A DNA stretch of 64,000 bases from Rhinopithecimicrobium faecis (GCA_017942165.1 JAGKSB010000001.1:124001-188000), one strand, 5' to 3'; positions 36,528-44,881 are shown, counted from the stretch's first letter. Numbers and translations: made by a program. Notes: a model not told the origin generated them from the sequence alone.

Positions 36528-36938
36528 CTATTTTGTTTTCTCCTCGTGGTAGGGGTAAAAAATAAAATTCGCGCCCTGAGGAACTACTACGAATACACAC
36601 ATAAAATCTTTCGGACTTTTAAACTTTTTAATAAAAGAGGCCTTACGATCCTCTTTTATTATATGATTTTCTACAAACTCCTCTAAGGAAGAGATATTGA
36701 CTGTCCATTGTGTGTTGAGCTCCTTCTTATCTAAGATTACCTCACCAATACGTACTTCATGTTGGTGCGCAATAAAAATAGGATACGAAGTATAGCCTTC
36801 CTCTAGCAACTCTTGCGCCACTTCGAGCATAGACTCCTTAAAAAAGTCTAAGTCTACTTTCAGACTCTTTAAAGGGCTCTCCTTTTCCGGTTCGCCCTCC
36901 CCTTGGTTTCTCGTATTTAAAATATCTTCAAATTCCAT
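36528..36938 (-). CDS. Conserved hypothetical protein
   Basis: 136 aa, cytoplasmic, no signal peptide. The first ~20 residues are charged and probably disordered. The core has alternating helix and strand (LKVDLDFFKESMLEVAQELL, YPIFIAHQHEVRIGEVI, MCVFVVVPQGANFIFYPY). I do not recognise a named family. It starts 1 bp after the rlmD stop, so it is probably co-expressed with rlmD. Confidence 0.65.
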   Translation of the reverse strand: MEFEDILNTRNQGEGEPEKESPLKSLKVDLDFFKESMLEVAQELLEEGYTSYPIFIAHQHEVRIGEVILDKKELNTQWTVNISSLEEFVENHIIKEDRKASFIKKFKSPKDFMCVFVVVPQGANFIFYPYHEEKTK

Positions 36939-36939
36939 A

Positions 36940-38349
36940 TTAGTCTTTTAACTTCAAGAGAACGACATTTTCTACGTGCTGCGTATGTGGGAACATATCA
37001 ACAGGCTTAATGCGTTCAATTTCATAAGTATCTGCCATTAAAGCGAGGTCACGTGCTTGCGTCGCGGCGTTACAACTTACATAGACCACTTTCGGAGCAC
37101 GCATTTCCAACAGGCGCTTAACGACATCTGCATGCATACCTGCACGTGGAGGATCGGTAATTACGACATCAGGCTTACCGTGAATTTTAATAAATTCGGC
37201 CGTTAGCACATCTTTCATATCACCAGCGTAGAACTTCGTATTCGTAACATTATTAATTTGCGAATTCACTTTTGCATCTTCAATCGCCGTAGGAACATAC
37301 TCCACGCCTACGACTTGCTTGGCATATTTTGCGACAAAGTTCGCAATGGTACCAGCTCCCGTATATAAATCATATACAAGCTCATTACCCGTTAAGCCAG
37401 CAAAATCACGGGTGATTTTATAAAGCTCATATGCTTGTCGCGAGTTAGTCTGATAGAAAGATTTTGGACCGATTTTAAATTTTAGGCCTTCCATCTCTTC
37501 ATAGATAAAGTCTCTACCGGCATATACTTCAATCTCCTGATCAAAGATCGTATCATTCTTCTTCTGGTTGATGATATACAATAGGGAAGTGATGCTTGGG
37601 AATTTATCCTTAATAAAGGACATTAAAAGCTCCACTTGACCTTCTTCAGGATATGCGAAGACGACAATCACCATTAATTCCCCTGTAGAAGATACACGGA
37701 TAATTAAATTACGTAACGCTCCTTCATGCATACGTAAATCATAGAATGAAATCCCATTTTCCACAGAAAAATCGCGGATAGAATTACGTAAGTCATTCGA
37801 TGGATCTGCCTGTAAGTAGCAGTGTTTAATAGCTAATATTTTATCAAAGCGTCCTGGTACATGGAAGCCTAAAGCTTGCATTTCTGATTCCTCATGCTCC
37901 TCGTCAACCGATGTTAACCAACGTTTATTGGAAAATGTATATTCGAGCTTATTTCTATAATAGGCGGTATCTTGAGAGCCTAAGATAGGCTCCATTTTAC
38001 TTGTATCTACCTTACCTAGACGTGTTAAGGCGTTATCTACCGATTGTTGTTTAAAAAGCAATTGTGCATCGTAGTTCATATGCTGCCATTTACAGCCACC
38101 ACAAACGCCAAAATGTGCACAAAAAGGCTCAACACGATGCGCTGAAGGGGTTTTGATGGACACAACACGTGCTTCGCCAAAACTTTTCTTCTTCTTCATC
38201 AATTCCACATCCACGATATCCCCTGGAATAGCCTTTTCAATAAATAAAACTAAGTCGTCGGTTTTACCTACACCTTTTCCTTCTTCTGCGATATCAACAA
38301 TATGAATATCGTTTATAAATTTCTTCTCTTGTGGAATCTTTCTTCTCAT
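36940..38349 (-). CDS. rlmD: 23S rRNA (uracil-5-)-methyltransferase RlmD-type
   Basis: 469 aa. An N-terminal TRAM domain (~residues 10-65: DIVDVELMKKKKSFGEARVV) is followed by the iron-sulfur motif PFCAHFGVCGGCKWQH (C-x5-C-x2-C), with the fourth Cys in KHCYLQ. The SAM-dependent methyltransferase domain has YDLYTGAGTIANFVA, ITDPPRAGMH and the nucleophile region VYVSCNAATQARDL. This fits the RumA/RlmD/RlmCD group that makes m5U in 23S rRNA; the exact target position cannot be read from sequence alone. Confidence 0.9.
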   Translation of the reverse strand: MRRKIPQEKKFINDIHIVDIAEEGKGVGKTDDLVLFIEKAIPGDIVDVELMKKKKSFGEARVVSIKTPSAHRVEPFCAHFGVCGGCKWQHMNYDAQLLFKQQSVDNALTRLGKVDTSKMEPILGSQDTAYYRNKLEYTFSNKRWLTSVDEEHEESEMQALGFHVPGRFDKILAIKHCYLQADPSNDLRNSIRDFSVENGISFYDLRMHEGALRNLIIRVSSTGELMVIVVFAYPEEGQVELLMSFIKDKFPSITSLLYIINQKKNDTIFDQEIEVYAGRDFIYEEMEGLKFKIGPKSFYQTNSRQAYELYKITRDFAGLTGNELVYDLYTGAGTIANFVAKYAKQVVGVEYVPTAIEDAKVNSQINNVTNTKFYAGDMKDVLTAEFIKIHGKPDVVITDPPRAGMHADVVKRLLEMRAPKVVYVSCNAATQARDLALMADTYEIERIKPVDMFPHTQHVENVVLLKLKD

Positions 38350-38417
38350 ACGGACGCAAAATTACGCTTTTTTAAGAAGATTTTGATACGCTGTAAATCA
38401 GAATAATCTAATATTAT

Positions 38418-38993
38418 TTAAAGGAGTGTGGCATGCACCAAATAAGGGAGGATTTCTTTTTGAAAAGAGATAAAATTCTTACGTACATCGGCATCCGTAA
38501 CGGCTGTAAAAGCGAAGGAGAAGACCACGTTTTTGGATGTTTTAATCAGGAATGTGAGTTTTTCCTCGGGCACTGCCGAAGCAATGGCATCATTCTGAAT
38601 AAAGGAGCTTAGCAGAAGAAACTCCAAATCTTCGGAAAGTGTTTTAAGATATTCTTGGGCATTGGAAGATTCACGGATAAACTCCCAGCCTACAAATTCA
38701 TTACATACGGTATATGTCAAGCGCGAGACTTTCAGAATTGAGGTCGCAAGAAAGCCTGCCAAATCCGTCGCCACCGCAGACTTCTTAAGGATGTCCTGCA
38801 CATTCTCTTTAATGTAATCCATTAATATGGCGTGCAGAATCAGTTCCTTTGATTGGAAATGTTTGTAAACAGTAGCTTTGGCTACTTGCGCTTTCTTGGC
38901 TAGCTCAGCAACGGATGTCTTGTTATAGCCGTACTTGCGAAATAACTCTCTCGCTGCAGTCTTAATAGCATTATCTATGCGCTCGCTTTCCAT
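38418..38993 (-). CDS. TetR-family transcriptional regulator
   Basis: 191 aa from ATG 38993 (MESERIDNAIKTAARELF); a TTG at 39005 would add four residues and run into the hairpin stem. The N-terminal HTH (FRKYGYNKTSVAELAKKAQVAKATVYKHFQSKEL) is a clear TetR DNA-binding domain (core KATVYKHFQSKELILHAI). The C-terminal ligand domain has no recognised signature. It lies downstream of pheS with a long inverted repeat just before its start. Target genes are unknown. Confidence 0.88.
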   Translation of the reverse strand: MESERIDNAIKTAARELFRKYGYNKTSVAELAKKAQVAKATVYKHFQSKELILHAILMDYIKENVQDILKKSAVATDLAGFLATSILKVSRLTYTVCNEFVGWEFIRESSNAQEYLKTLSEDLEFLLLSSFIQNDAIASAVPEEKLTFLIKTSKNVVFSFAFTAVTDADVRKNFISFQKEILPYLVHATLL

Positions 38994-39004
38994 TTTTGAA
39001 GTCA

Positions 39005-39053
39005 ATATCTTGCTATTTCATGCAGCCTAGGCTTCCTTGAAATAGCAAGATAT
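39005..39053. repeat. Long inverted repeat upstream of tetR
   Basis: A perfect 16-bp inverted repeat (39005-39020 with 39038-39053). Its 17-nt loop contains the palindrome AGCCTAGGCT (39024-39033). It lies between the pheS stop and the tetR ATG. No T-run follows on the minus strand, so it is not a typical terminator; an operator for the TetR protein or an mRNA element is possible. Confidence 0.6.
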
Positions 39054-39078
39054 ATCAAAGGGTCTTTTAAAATCAGTA

Positions 39079-40113
39079 TTAGATAATTTCAGACTCAAAC
39101 TGAGCTAAGAAGTTTACATCATTTTCTGAGAAGAGACGTAAATCCTTAATTTCATATTTTAAGTTTGTCACGCGTTCGATACCCATACCGAAGGCGAAAC
39201 CTGAATATTTTTTAGAGTCAATATTACAGTTGTCCAACACATTTGGATCCACCATACCACAACCTAAAATCTCTACCCAACCGGAGCCTTTACACAACTG
39301 GCAACCGGCACCTTTACAGATCGTGCAGGAGATATCCATCTCTGCAGAAGGCTCTGTAAATGGGAAATATGAGGGACGGAAACGTACTTTCGTATCGTCA
39401 CCATATAATTCTTTTACGAAATGATATAACGTTTGTTTTAAATCAGCGAATGATACATTTTCATCAATGTATAAGCCTTCTACCTGATGGAAGAAACAAT
39501 GTGCACGTGCCGAGATCGCTTCGTTACGGTAAACACGTCCTGGCATAATCGCGCGGAAAGGAGGTTGTCCAGCTTCCATTAAGCGTACCTGCACAGAGGA
39601 AGTATGTGTACGTAAAGCCATATCGTTACCATCTTGTTTTTTTATAAAGAAGGTATCTTGCATATCCCTTGCAGGGTGCTCTGGCGGAAAATTTAAAGCC
39701 GAGAAGTTGTGCCAATCATCTTCAATTTCGGGTCCTTCGGAAACGATAAAACCTAATTTTTTGAAGATTTCAACAATTTCCTTGCGCACGAGCGACAAGG
39801 GATGACGAGAACCTAAGCTAAACCCTTGACCAGGTAACGTTAAGTCATCTTCATTCTTCAGGTCAACTTTCGCCGAAGCAAATTGCTCTTGAGCATCTTT
39901 AAATTTCGCTTCAGCAAGCTGTTTAAATTCATTTAAGACTTTTCCTAAAACGCGTTTCTCTTCTGTAGAGACTTCTTTAAACTCTTCGAAAAGAGTCTTT
40001 ACTATCCCTTTAGAAACTAAGAATTTCAATCTGAAATTCTCTACATCTGCTGATGAACTTGGGCTGAAAGCGGCAATTTCTTCAGAATACTGCTTTATTT
40101 TATCGTGCAACAT
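39079..40113 (-). CDS. pheS: Phenylalanyl-tRNA synthetase alpha subunit
   Basis: 344 aa, full length. An N-terminal coiled-coil tRNA-binding region (~1-100) precedes the class II core: PGQGFSLGSRHPLSLVRKEIVEIFKKLGF, DTFFIKKQ, LRTHTSSVQVRLM (motif 1/2 area), RVYRNEAISARAHCFFHQVEGL, and motif 3 FGMGIERVTNLKY. Partner pheT is not in the window, as is common in Bacteroidota where the genes are unlinked. The Zn-like CTICKGAGCQLCKGSG insert is typical of the family in this phylum. Confidence 0.96.
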   Translation of the reverse strand: MLHDKIKQYSEEIAAFSPSSSADVENFRLKFLVSKGIVKTLFEEFKEVSTEEKRVLGKVLNEFKQLAEAKFKDAQEQFASAKVDLKNEDDLTLPGQGFSLGSRHPLSLVRKEIVEIFKKLGFIVSEGPEIEDDWHNFSALNFPPEHPARDMQDTFFIKKQDGNDMALRTHTSSVQVRLMEAGQPPFRAIMPGRVYRNEAISARAHCFFHQVEGLYIDENVSFADLKQTLYHFVKELYGDDTKVRFRPSYFPFTEPSAEMDISCTICKGAGCQLCKGSGWVEILGCGMVDPNVLDNCNIDSKKYSGFAFGMGIERVTNLKYEIKDLRLFSENDVNFLAQFESEII

Positions 40114-40231
40114 AATGTCAAAGATACAGCAAAATATTAAAAAATGTAAAGGCTTTTTAGCAAAGCCAGCCTAAGTAGTCGCTTTTATACGTAGGAAGGC
40201 CTATAAATTATAAGTTTTCCTGCCTAGAAAA

Positions 40232-40272
40232 GAAAACGCTCCTACTGTCATAGGTACAGTAGGAGCGTTTTC
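40232..40272 (-). terminator. Terminator after ssb
   Basis: A perfect 17-bp stem (40232-40248 with 40256-40272) and a 7-nt loop, with a pyrimidine-rich tail TTTTCTAGG on the minus strand. It lies 67 bp after the ssb stop. Confidence 0.8.
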
Positions 40273-40338
40273 ATTCTCTTATATAAAGGTATTTAATTTA
40301 CATAGATCGCTAGTTAATATTTATAGAACGCTAGTTAT

Positions 40339-40785
40339 TTAAAATGGAAGCGGATCTACATCATCTTTCGTCTCATCAAAACTAACCTCTTCAACTTTCA
40401 GTTCAGCTTTCTTATCCGCAGTCAGGGCTGCATTCGCTTGAGCAGGCTCAAAATCCGAGCGACGTCCAAGCAGCGTAAAGTTCTCAGCGACAACTTCCGT
40501 TGTATAACGGCGAATTCCCTCCTTATCTTCATACGTACGTGTACGTAGACGTCCTTCGATATAGACTAACTTACCTTTGGTTAAATATTTTGCTGCGACA
40601 TCGGCTAAGCCGCGCCACATAACAATATTATGCCATTCAGTTTGTTCTACTTTCCGACCATCTTTATTAAAAGATTCTGAAGTAGCTAATGGAAAACTTG
40701 CGACGGAAACATTCCCCTCTAAGTAGCGGATCTCGGGGTCTTTCCCCAAATGACCCACTAAAATAACTTTGTTAATACCTGACAT
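40339..40785 (-). CDS. ssb: Single-stranded DNA-binding protein
   Basis: 148 aa. The OB-fold begins GINKVILVGHLGKDPEIRY and contains FPLATSESF, TEWHNIVMW, YLTKGKLVYIEGRLRTRTYEDKEG and TEVVAENFTLLGRR. The acidic tail ends DDVDPLPF, the conserved tip that recruits repair and replication partners. It follows mutY by 20 bp on the same strand, so the two DNA-maintenance genes are probably one transcript. Confidence 0.96.
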   Translation of the reverse strand: MSGINKVILVGHLGKDPEIRYLEGNVSVASFPLATSESFNKDGRKVEQTEWHNIVMWRGLADVAAKYLTKGKLVYIEGRLRTRTYEDKEGIRRYTTEVVAENFTLLGRRSDFEPAQANAALTADKKAELKVEEVSFDETKDDVDPLPF

Positions 40786-40805
40786 AATATAATTTAGACT
40801 ATTGG

Positions 40806-41855
40806 TTAATTGCTGAATCTCTCTAAGAATGAAAAGATTAATTTATGCTTAGCTAATTTATTTAAATCTTTTGACAAAACATAATCCCAATGACTTTTTT
40901 TAACTTTTATTTCGCTAACATTTAGGACTTTGTAAAAGTTCGCAAAGATGTCCTGATGGCTTAGAATATGTTTGATATTTTCCTGTAACGGAACCAATTG
41001 AAGATGCGCTCCAAAATAATTTTGCACCTCCTCATTAGCCCCCAGGCTAAGGGTATCCTGTGGTGCTGCAGTCTCAATTAAGGGAAACTCATAGAGGTTT
41101 TCCCACACGTCGCCAGCACCCCGCTTAGACATCAATGTATAGTCGCCCTCTTCAATTAAGAAATAGTTGAAATAGCGTTTTTTAGATTTCTTTGCCTTAA
41201 TTTTTACGGGCAATTCTCCCACAAGCTGTAAGCGCCTAGCTTCACAGCTTACCAGCAATGGGCATACTGCGCAGTCCGGACGCTGCGGTTTACACTGCAA
41301 AGCGCCAAACTCCATAATCGCCTGATTGTACAGCGCCGCTTGTGGTGCTGGAAGAAGCTCCTGCGCCAGTTCCGAAAAGATTTTCTTCCCCGCACTACTA
41401 TTTATCGCGCTATCAATATTGAAATAGCGCGCGAGCACACGAAAGACATTCCCATCCAACACCGCCTGCGCCTCATTAGAAGAGAAGGAAGATATCGCGG
41501 CAGCGGTATATTCGCCGATACCTGGAAGCTTTATTAAATCCTTATATGCTGTCGGAAACAGGCCCTCAAAATCCGTCATCACCAGCTTCGCAGCCTTATG
41601 CATATTACGCCCCCGGGAATAGTATCCTAAGCCCTGCCATAAATGTAGAATATCATCTTCCGAAGCTTCAGCAAAATCCTGCACAGCAGGAAAACGCGCC
41701 AGAAAACGCTCAAAGTAAGGTCTCCCCTGCTCCACACGCGTCTGCTGTAAGATAATTTCTGAAAGCCAGATAATATAAGGATCAGTCGTATGTCTCCATG
41801 GGAGGTCACGGTGATGCTGCTCATACCAAGCAATTACTGTATTGGAAAATGACAT
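40806..41855 (-). CDS. mutY: A/G-specific adenine DNA glycosylase
   Basis: 349 aa from ATG 41855 (MSFSNTVIAWYEQHHRDLPWRHTTDPYIIWLSEI...), the usual MutY start; a frame opening 14 codons earlier adds nothing conserved. It removes A opposite 8-oxoG. The HhH motif LPGIGEYTAAAISSF precedes the catalytic Asp region (VLDGNVFRVL), and the 4Fe-4S loop is CKPQRPDCAVCPLLVSC (C-x6-C-x2-C-x5-C). A C-terminal NUDIX-like domain (~230-349) recognises 8-oxoG. Confidence 0.95.
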   Translation of the reverse strand: MSFSNTVIAWYEQHHRDLPWRHTTDPYIIWLSEIILQQTRVEQGRPYFERFLARFPAVQDFAEASEDDILHLWQGLGYYSRGRNMHKAAKLVMTDFEGLFPTAYKDLIKLPGIGEYTAAAISSFSSNEAQAVLDGNVFRVLARYFNIDSAINSSAGKKIFSELAQELLPAPQAALYNQAIMEFGALQCKPQRPDCAVCPLLVSCEARRLQLVGELPVKIKAKKSKKRYFNYFLIEEGDYTLMSKRGAGDVWENLYEFPLIETAAPQDTLSLGANEEVQNYFGAHLQLVPLQENIKHILSHQDIFANFYKVLNVSEIKVKKSHWDYVLSKDLNKLAKHKLIFSFLERFSN

Positions 41856-41955
41856 GCTGCAAAAATAAAACAAAATATGCGCTATAGCTGTTTTCAATAG
41901 ACAAATATTATTGTTAATTTAATGCCAAGCACTTACTGCTATCTTTTAGAACCTT

Positions 41956-43380
41956 ATGAAGAACTTACCCATATATCTAGCTATATTTCTATCCGGAATA
42001 CTCTGTTCAAAAGCGCAGAACAAGGCTGTAAAAATTGCCTACAGCTTAAATATTGGGGACTCTTTCCAGGAGAAATCCGACCTCTCCTTGATGACTAAAG
42101 TATTTTCCCAAGAAGACCTTTCTGACTTTGTGGATATTTGGGCAAGTCCCGAGTATACAAAGATCACCTCCAAAACAAATAAGCAGACTACGGAAGTTCA
42201 TCTATTTGATAAAAATCAAACCTATATCCTTGATGACATCAACAAGCAATATATAGATATTACAAGCCTGCAGTCACGCAGGCTGGGTTTTACTCCCGCA
42301 GGGAATTTAATTAACAGCTATAAAGAGCCTTATACAATAAGCTATGACAATCAAATAAAGAAGGATATATTAGGCTATATATGCTATAAGGCAACAATAC
42401 ATTTTCCAGCAAAAAAACTTGCCGATGGCAGTAATTTAAACGAGCATATTGAGGTGTGGTACACCAAAGATCTCCCTGTAATCCACTGGACAAAATTTTA
42501 CTATCTGAATGAAATTCCCGGCGCACCACTAAAGATTGAGTCCGAAGGCTTAGGGCTTACAGCGCGTACTGTCAGCCCCCTAAAGAATGATATTCTAGCC
42601 GCTAATATCCTAACAGAATATAGCCTGAGCACGCTTACTGCAGACCCAGAGCTCGAAGAGAGCCCCTTTGAAAACACCTATTTAGGAGAAGAGCGCTACA
42701 GCTATTTCGATCGGAACTGTGCCCTATTTGGGCTACAGGACCGTCATGGAAACACCCTTACAAAGGCGCAATACAAGGAGATTCATGGGTTTAAAAACAA
42801 CCTAGCTATTGTTGCTGACACCGCCTTCAACTATGGGCTTATCAATAGCCAGGGAAAGGAAGTCCTCCCTTGTCAATACCAAGATTTACTGCAGACTAAA
42901 GATGGCTTATTTATCTATGAAAAAAATCAACAGCAAGGCTTCCTATCGCCTCAAGGCAACGTGCTTATTCCCGCAGCATATACCACCGTATATGAGTTTC
43001 AAGAACAACTAGCCTTAGTGAAAAACAAGGAATATTATGGAATTATTAATGCACAAGGAACGCTTGTAGTGCCCCTTAACTACGAGATGATTACCGCTTA
43101 CAACAACCAGTTGGCCATTGTAATAAAAGACCAGAAATATGGACTTATAAGCACAGAGGGAGCTCCAATTTGCGACCTAAAATACGAGTATTTACAATTC
43201 GGAAATGAAGAGTTACTCTTGGCTAAGAAAGGTGGAAAATATGGATTTATCAACTTTCAAGGTGCCGTTGTAATACCCTTTGACTATCAAATAGCGCAGG
43301 CTTTTCAGGATGGAAAAGCGCTGGTTACAAAGAATGGCAGCCAATTTTATATTTCTCCCGCTGGGGAAGTTTTAAACTAA
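41956..43380 (+). CDS. GLPGLI-like / WG-repeat fusion protein
   Basis: 474 aa with a signal peptide (MKNLPIYLAIFLSGILCSKAQ). Residues ~22-215 resemble the Bacteroidota GLPGLI family: DKNQTYILDDINKQYIDI, KKDILGYICYKATIHFP, IEVWYTKDLPVIHWTKF and then PGAPLKIESEGLGLTARTV in place of GLPGLI. Residues ~235-474 hold about seven WG-type beta repeats (NYGLINSQGKEVLPCQY, YYGIINAQGTLVVPLNY, KYGLISTEGAPICDLKY, KYGFINFQGAVVIPFDY). Exported, probably outer-membrane or surface associated. Function unknown. It lies alone, divergent from mutY. Confidence 0.72.
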   Translation: MKNLPIYLAIFLSGILCSKAQNKAVKIAYSLNIGDSFQEKSDLSLMTKVFSQEDLSDFVDIWASPEYTKITSKTNKQTTEVHLFDKNQTYILDDINKQYIDITSLQSRRLGFTPAGNLINSYKEPYTISYDNQIKKDILGYICYKATIHFPAKKLADGSNLNEHIEVWYTKDLPVIHWTKFYYLNEIPGAPLKIESEGLGLTARTVSPLKNDILAANILTEYSLSTLTADPELEESPFENTYLGEERYSYFDRNCALFGLQDRHGNTLTKAQYKEIHGFKNNLAIVADTAFNYGLINSQGKEVLPCQYQDLLQTKDGLFIYEKNQQQGFLSPQGNVLIPAAYTTVYEFQEQLALVKNKEYYGIINAQGTLVVPLNYEMITAYNNQLAIVIKDQKYGLISTEGAPICDLKYEYLQFGNEELLLAKKGGKYGFINFQGAVVIPFDYQIAQAFQDGKALVTKNGSQFYISPAGEVLN

Positions 43381-43402
43381 GTCTTTCGCAGCTAGTTTTA
43401 CT

Positions 43403-43410
43403 TATCTTTG
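43403..43410 (+). promoter_or_regulatory. -7 box close to the next start codon
   Basis: TATCTTTG matches TAnnTTTG and ends only 3 bp before the ATG at 43414. If used, the transcript would be leaderless or start inside the gene. Confidence 0.4.
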
Positions 43411-43413
43411 TAC

Positions 43414-43842
43414 ATGAATTCATTTAAAATTGCTTCGCTACATCGCGGAAAGTATATGGCCTGTTTATTAATTTTGGTTAGTATCACGGCTTTATTGGCT
43501 TCAAAGATCCCCGTTTCCGAAATTATCAGAATTCTTATCGTGCTTTTTTCCATGCCTTTAATCCTATTTATTGGTGTAAAAGTAGCGCTAAATGAAAGTG
43601 TTTGGCACTTTACAGAAGAGACATTAACAATAGAATATGCAGCCACTACGCAAGTATTCACGCGCTCAGAGATCACCTATATTCGAAACTTAAGACGTTC
43701 GGGGGGAAATCTAATCATGATATTTTCAGCACAGCAGCCTACCTATCGGTGCTGGCGCAATAAGTTATTCCAATCGGAAGATGATCTTTCCGAAATGCAG
43801 GCATTTTTACGCAACCAAGACATAGAATATTACGATATGTAA
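43414..43842 (+). CDS. Small membrane protein, hypothetical
   Basis: 142 aa from ATG 43414 (MNSFKIASLHRGKYMACLL); a TTG two codons upstream overlaps the -7 box. Two transmembrane helices near residues 15-33 (YMACLLILVSITALLASKI) and 40-62 (ILIVLFSMPLILFIGVKVAL). A ~80-residue C-terminal soluble part follows with strand-rich pattern (VWHFTEETLTIEYA, RSEITYIRNLRR), like bacterial PH-type membrane proteins. Its stop overlaps the operator of the sulfur operon. Function unknown. Confidence 0.68.
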   Translation: MNSFKIASLHRGKYMACLLILVSITALLASKIPVSEIIRILIVLFSMPLILFIGVKVALNESVWHFTEETLTIEYAATTQVFTRSEITYIRNLRRSGGNLIMIFSAQQPTYRCWRNKLFQSEDDLSEMQAFLRNQDIEYYDM

Positions 43843-43854
43843 CTTAAGTTACAT
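43837..43854 (+). promoter_or_regulatory. Crp/Fnr-type operator of the sulfur operon
   Basis: ATGTAACTTAAGTTACAT is a perfect 18-bp palindrome, reading TGTAA-N6-TTACA in Crp/Fnr form. Its centre (43845.5) is 29.5 bp before the -7 box at 43875, which puts it at about -41.5 from the predicted start near 43887, the class II activator position. A Crp/Fnr gene is the third gene of the operon it precedes, so autoregulation is likely. Confidence 0.65.
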
Positions 43855-43874
43855 GCTAAGTAATTTATATACTG

Positions 43875-43882
43875 TTCTTTTG
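43875..43882 (+). promoter_or_regulatory. -7 box of the sulfur operon
   Basis: TTCTTTTG, close to TAnnTTTG. Bases 43878-43897 match 50130-50149 at 18 of 20 positions, at the same distance from each upstream palindrome. Confidence 0.6.
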
Positions 43883-43902
43883 CAGTATAAAATTTGGCAA
43901 CT

Positions 43903-44463
43903 ATGATGATGAATATAATTACAGACCCTTGGCCTTGGTATATATCAGGTCCACTGATTGCGCTCGTCCTATTCTTATTATTACGCGAGGGCAAAGACTT
44001 TGGGATGTCCTCCAATTTCCGAACGATGTGCTCCATCCTAGGGGCGGGCAAGAAAACAAGCTTTTTCAACTTCGATTGGAAAGCGCAACGCTGGAACTTA
44101 CTCGTAGTTTTAGGAGCAATTATAGGAGGCTTTCTTGCGGACACCTTTCTAACGAATGGCGCTCCTACCGAAATTAATCCTGCCTCCTTAGCGGATCTTC
44201 AAAAATTAGGAATTGTGGATGAGATACAGAGCTATCTTCCAGCGAGTTTATTCGTATTGGACGGCACAGGTAAGCAGCTCGCCATCTTATTAATAGGCGG
44301 TCTATTAATAGGCTTCGGCACCCGTTATGCCGGGGGGTGTTCCTCAGGACATGCTATTTCAGGCTTAAGCAACTTTCAGCTACCTTCATTAATTGCTATA
44401 ATAGGCTTTTTTATCGGGGGTTTACTCATGGTACATCTAATCTTCCCTTTACTATTTGGATAA
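43903..44463 (+). CDS. YeeE/YedE-type sulfur transporter, first half
   Basis: 187 aa from the first ATG of a triple ATG (43903); a TTG three codons upstream is less likely. About five hydrophobic helices. The signature GFGTRYAGGCSSGHAISGLS (~residues 145-164) holds the conserved Cys of the YeeE/YedE family, whose E. coli/Spirochaeta members import thiosulfate. It is a half-size protein and pairs with the gene 1 bp downstream. First gene of the operon with a Crp/Fnr regulator, TauE and persulfide dioxygenase, so it probably moves a sulfane-sulfur compound. Confidence 0.83.
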   Translation: MMMNIITDPWPWYISGPLIALVLFLLLREGKDFGMSSNFRTMCSILGAGKKTSFFNFDWKAQRWNLLVVLGAIIGGFLADTFLTNGAPTEINPASLADLQKLGIVDEIQSYLPASLFVLDGTGKQLAILLIGGLLIGFGTRYAGGCSSGHAISGLSNFQLPSLIAIIGFFIGGLLMVHLIFPLLFG

Positions 44464-44464
44464 T

Positions 44465-44881
44465 ATGAAAAATATACGTTTTCTTTTAATTGGTGTGCTA
44501 TTTGGCATTATCATGTATAAATCTGAAGCCGCTTCTTGGTATAGAATTTATGAAATGTTCCAATTCCGTTCTTTTCATATGTATGGAATTATCGGAACAG
44601 GCTTGGCAACGGCCATACTTATCGTTCAATATATTAAGCGTAAGCAGCTCAAAGACACTTCCGGGGAGCCCATTCAATTCGTTGACAAAAAGATGTCTAT
44701 CACGCGATATCTAGTTGGGGGAACGATATTTGGCTTAGGATGGGCGCTGACAGGAGCCTGCCCAGGGCCTATGTTTACCCTACTTGGGGCTGGCTATTTC
44801 GCAAGCATGGGCCTTGTTCTTGTGGCCGCTTTAGCGGGCACCTGGCTATATGGCATCGTTCGTAACCGACTTCCTCATTAA
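44465..44881 (+). CDS. YeeE/YedE-type (DUF6691) sulfur transporter, second half
   Basis: 138 aa from ATG 44465. Four helices with the signature GGTIFGLGWALTGACPGPMF (~residues 80-99), where the Cys of GACPGP matches the second conserved Cys of the YeeE/YedE family. It starts 1 bp after the first half-transporter and ends 11 bp before the Crp/Fnr gene. The two halves probably form one channel with paired Cys that relay thiosulfate or persulfide sulfur. That role is inferred from the family. Confidence 0.83.
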   Translation: MKNIRFLLIGVLFGIIMYKSEAASWYRIYEMFQFRSFHMYGIIGTGLATAILIVQYIKRKQLKDTSGEPIQFVDKKMSITRYLVGGTIFGLGWALTGACPGPMFTLLGAGYFASMGLVLVAALAGTWLYGIVRNRLPH

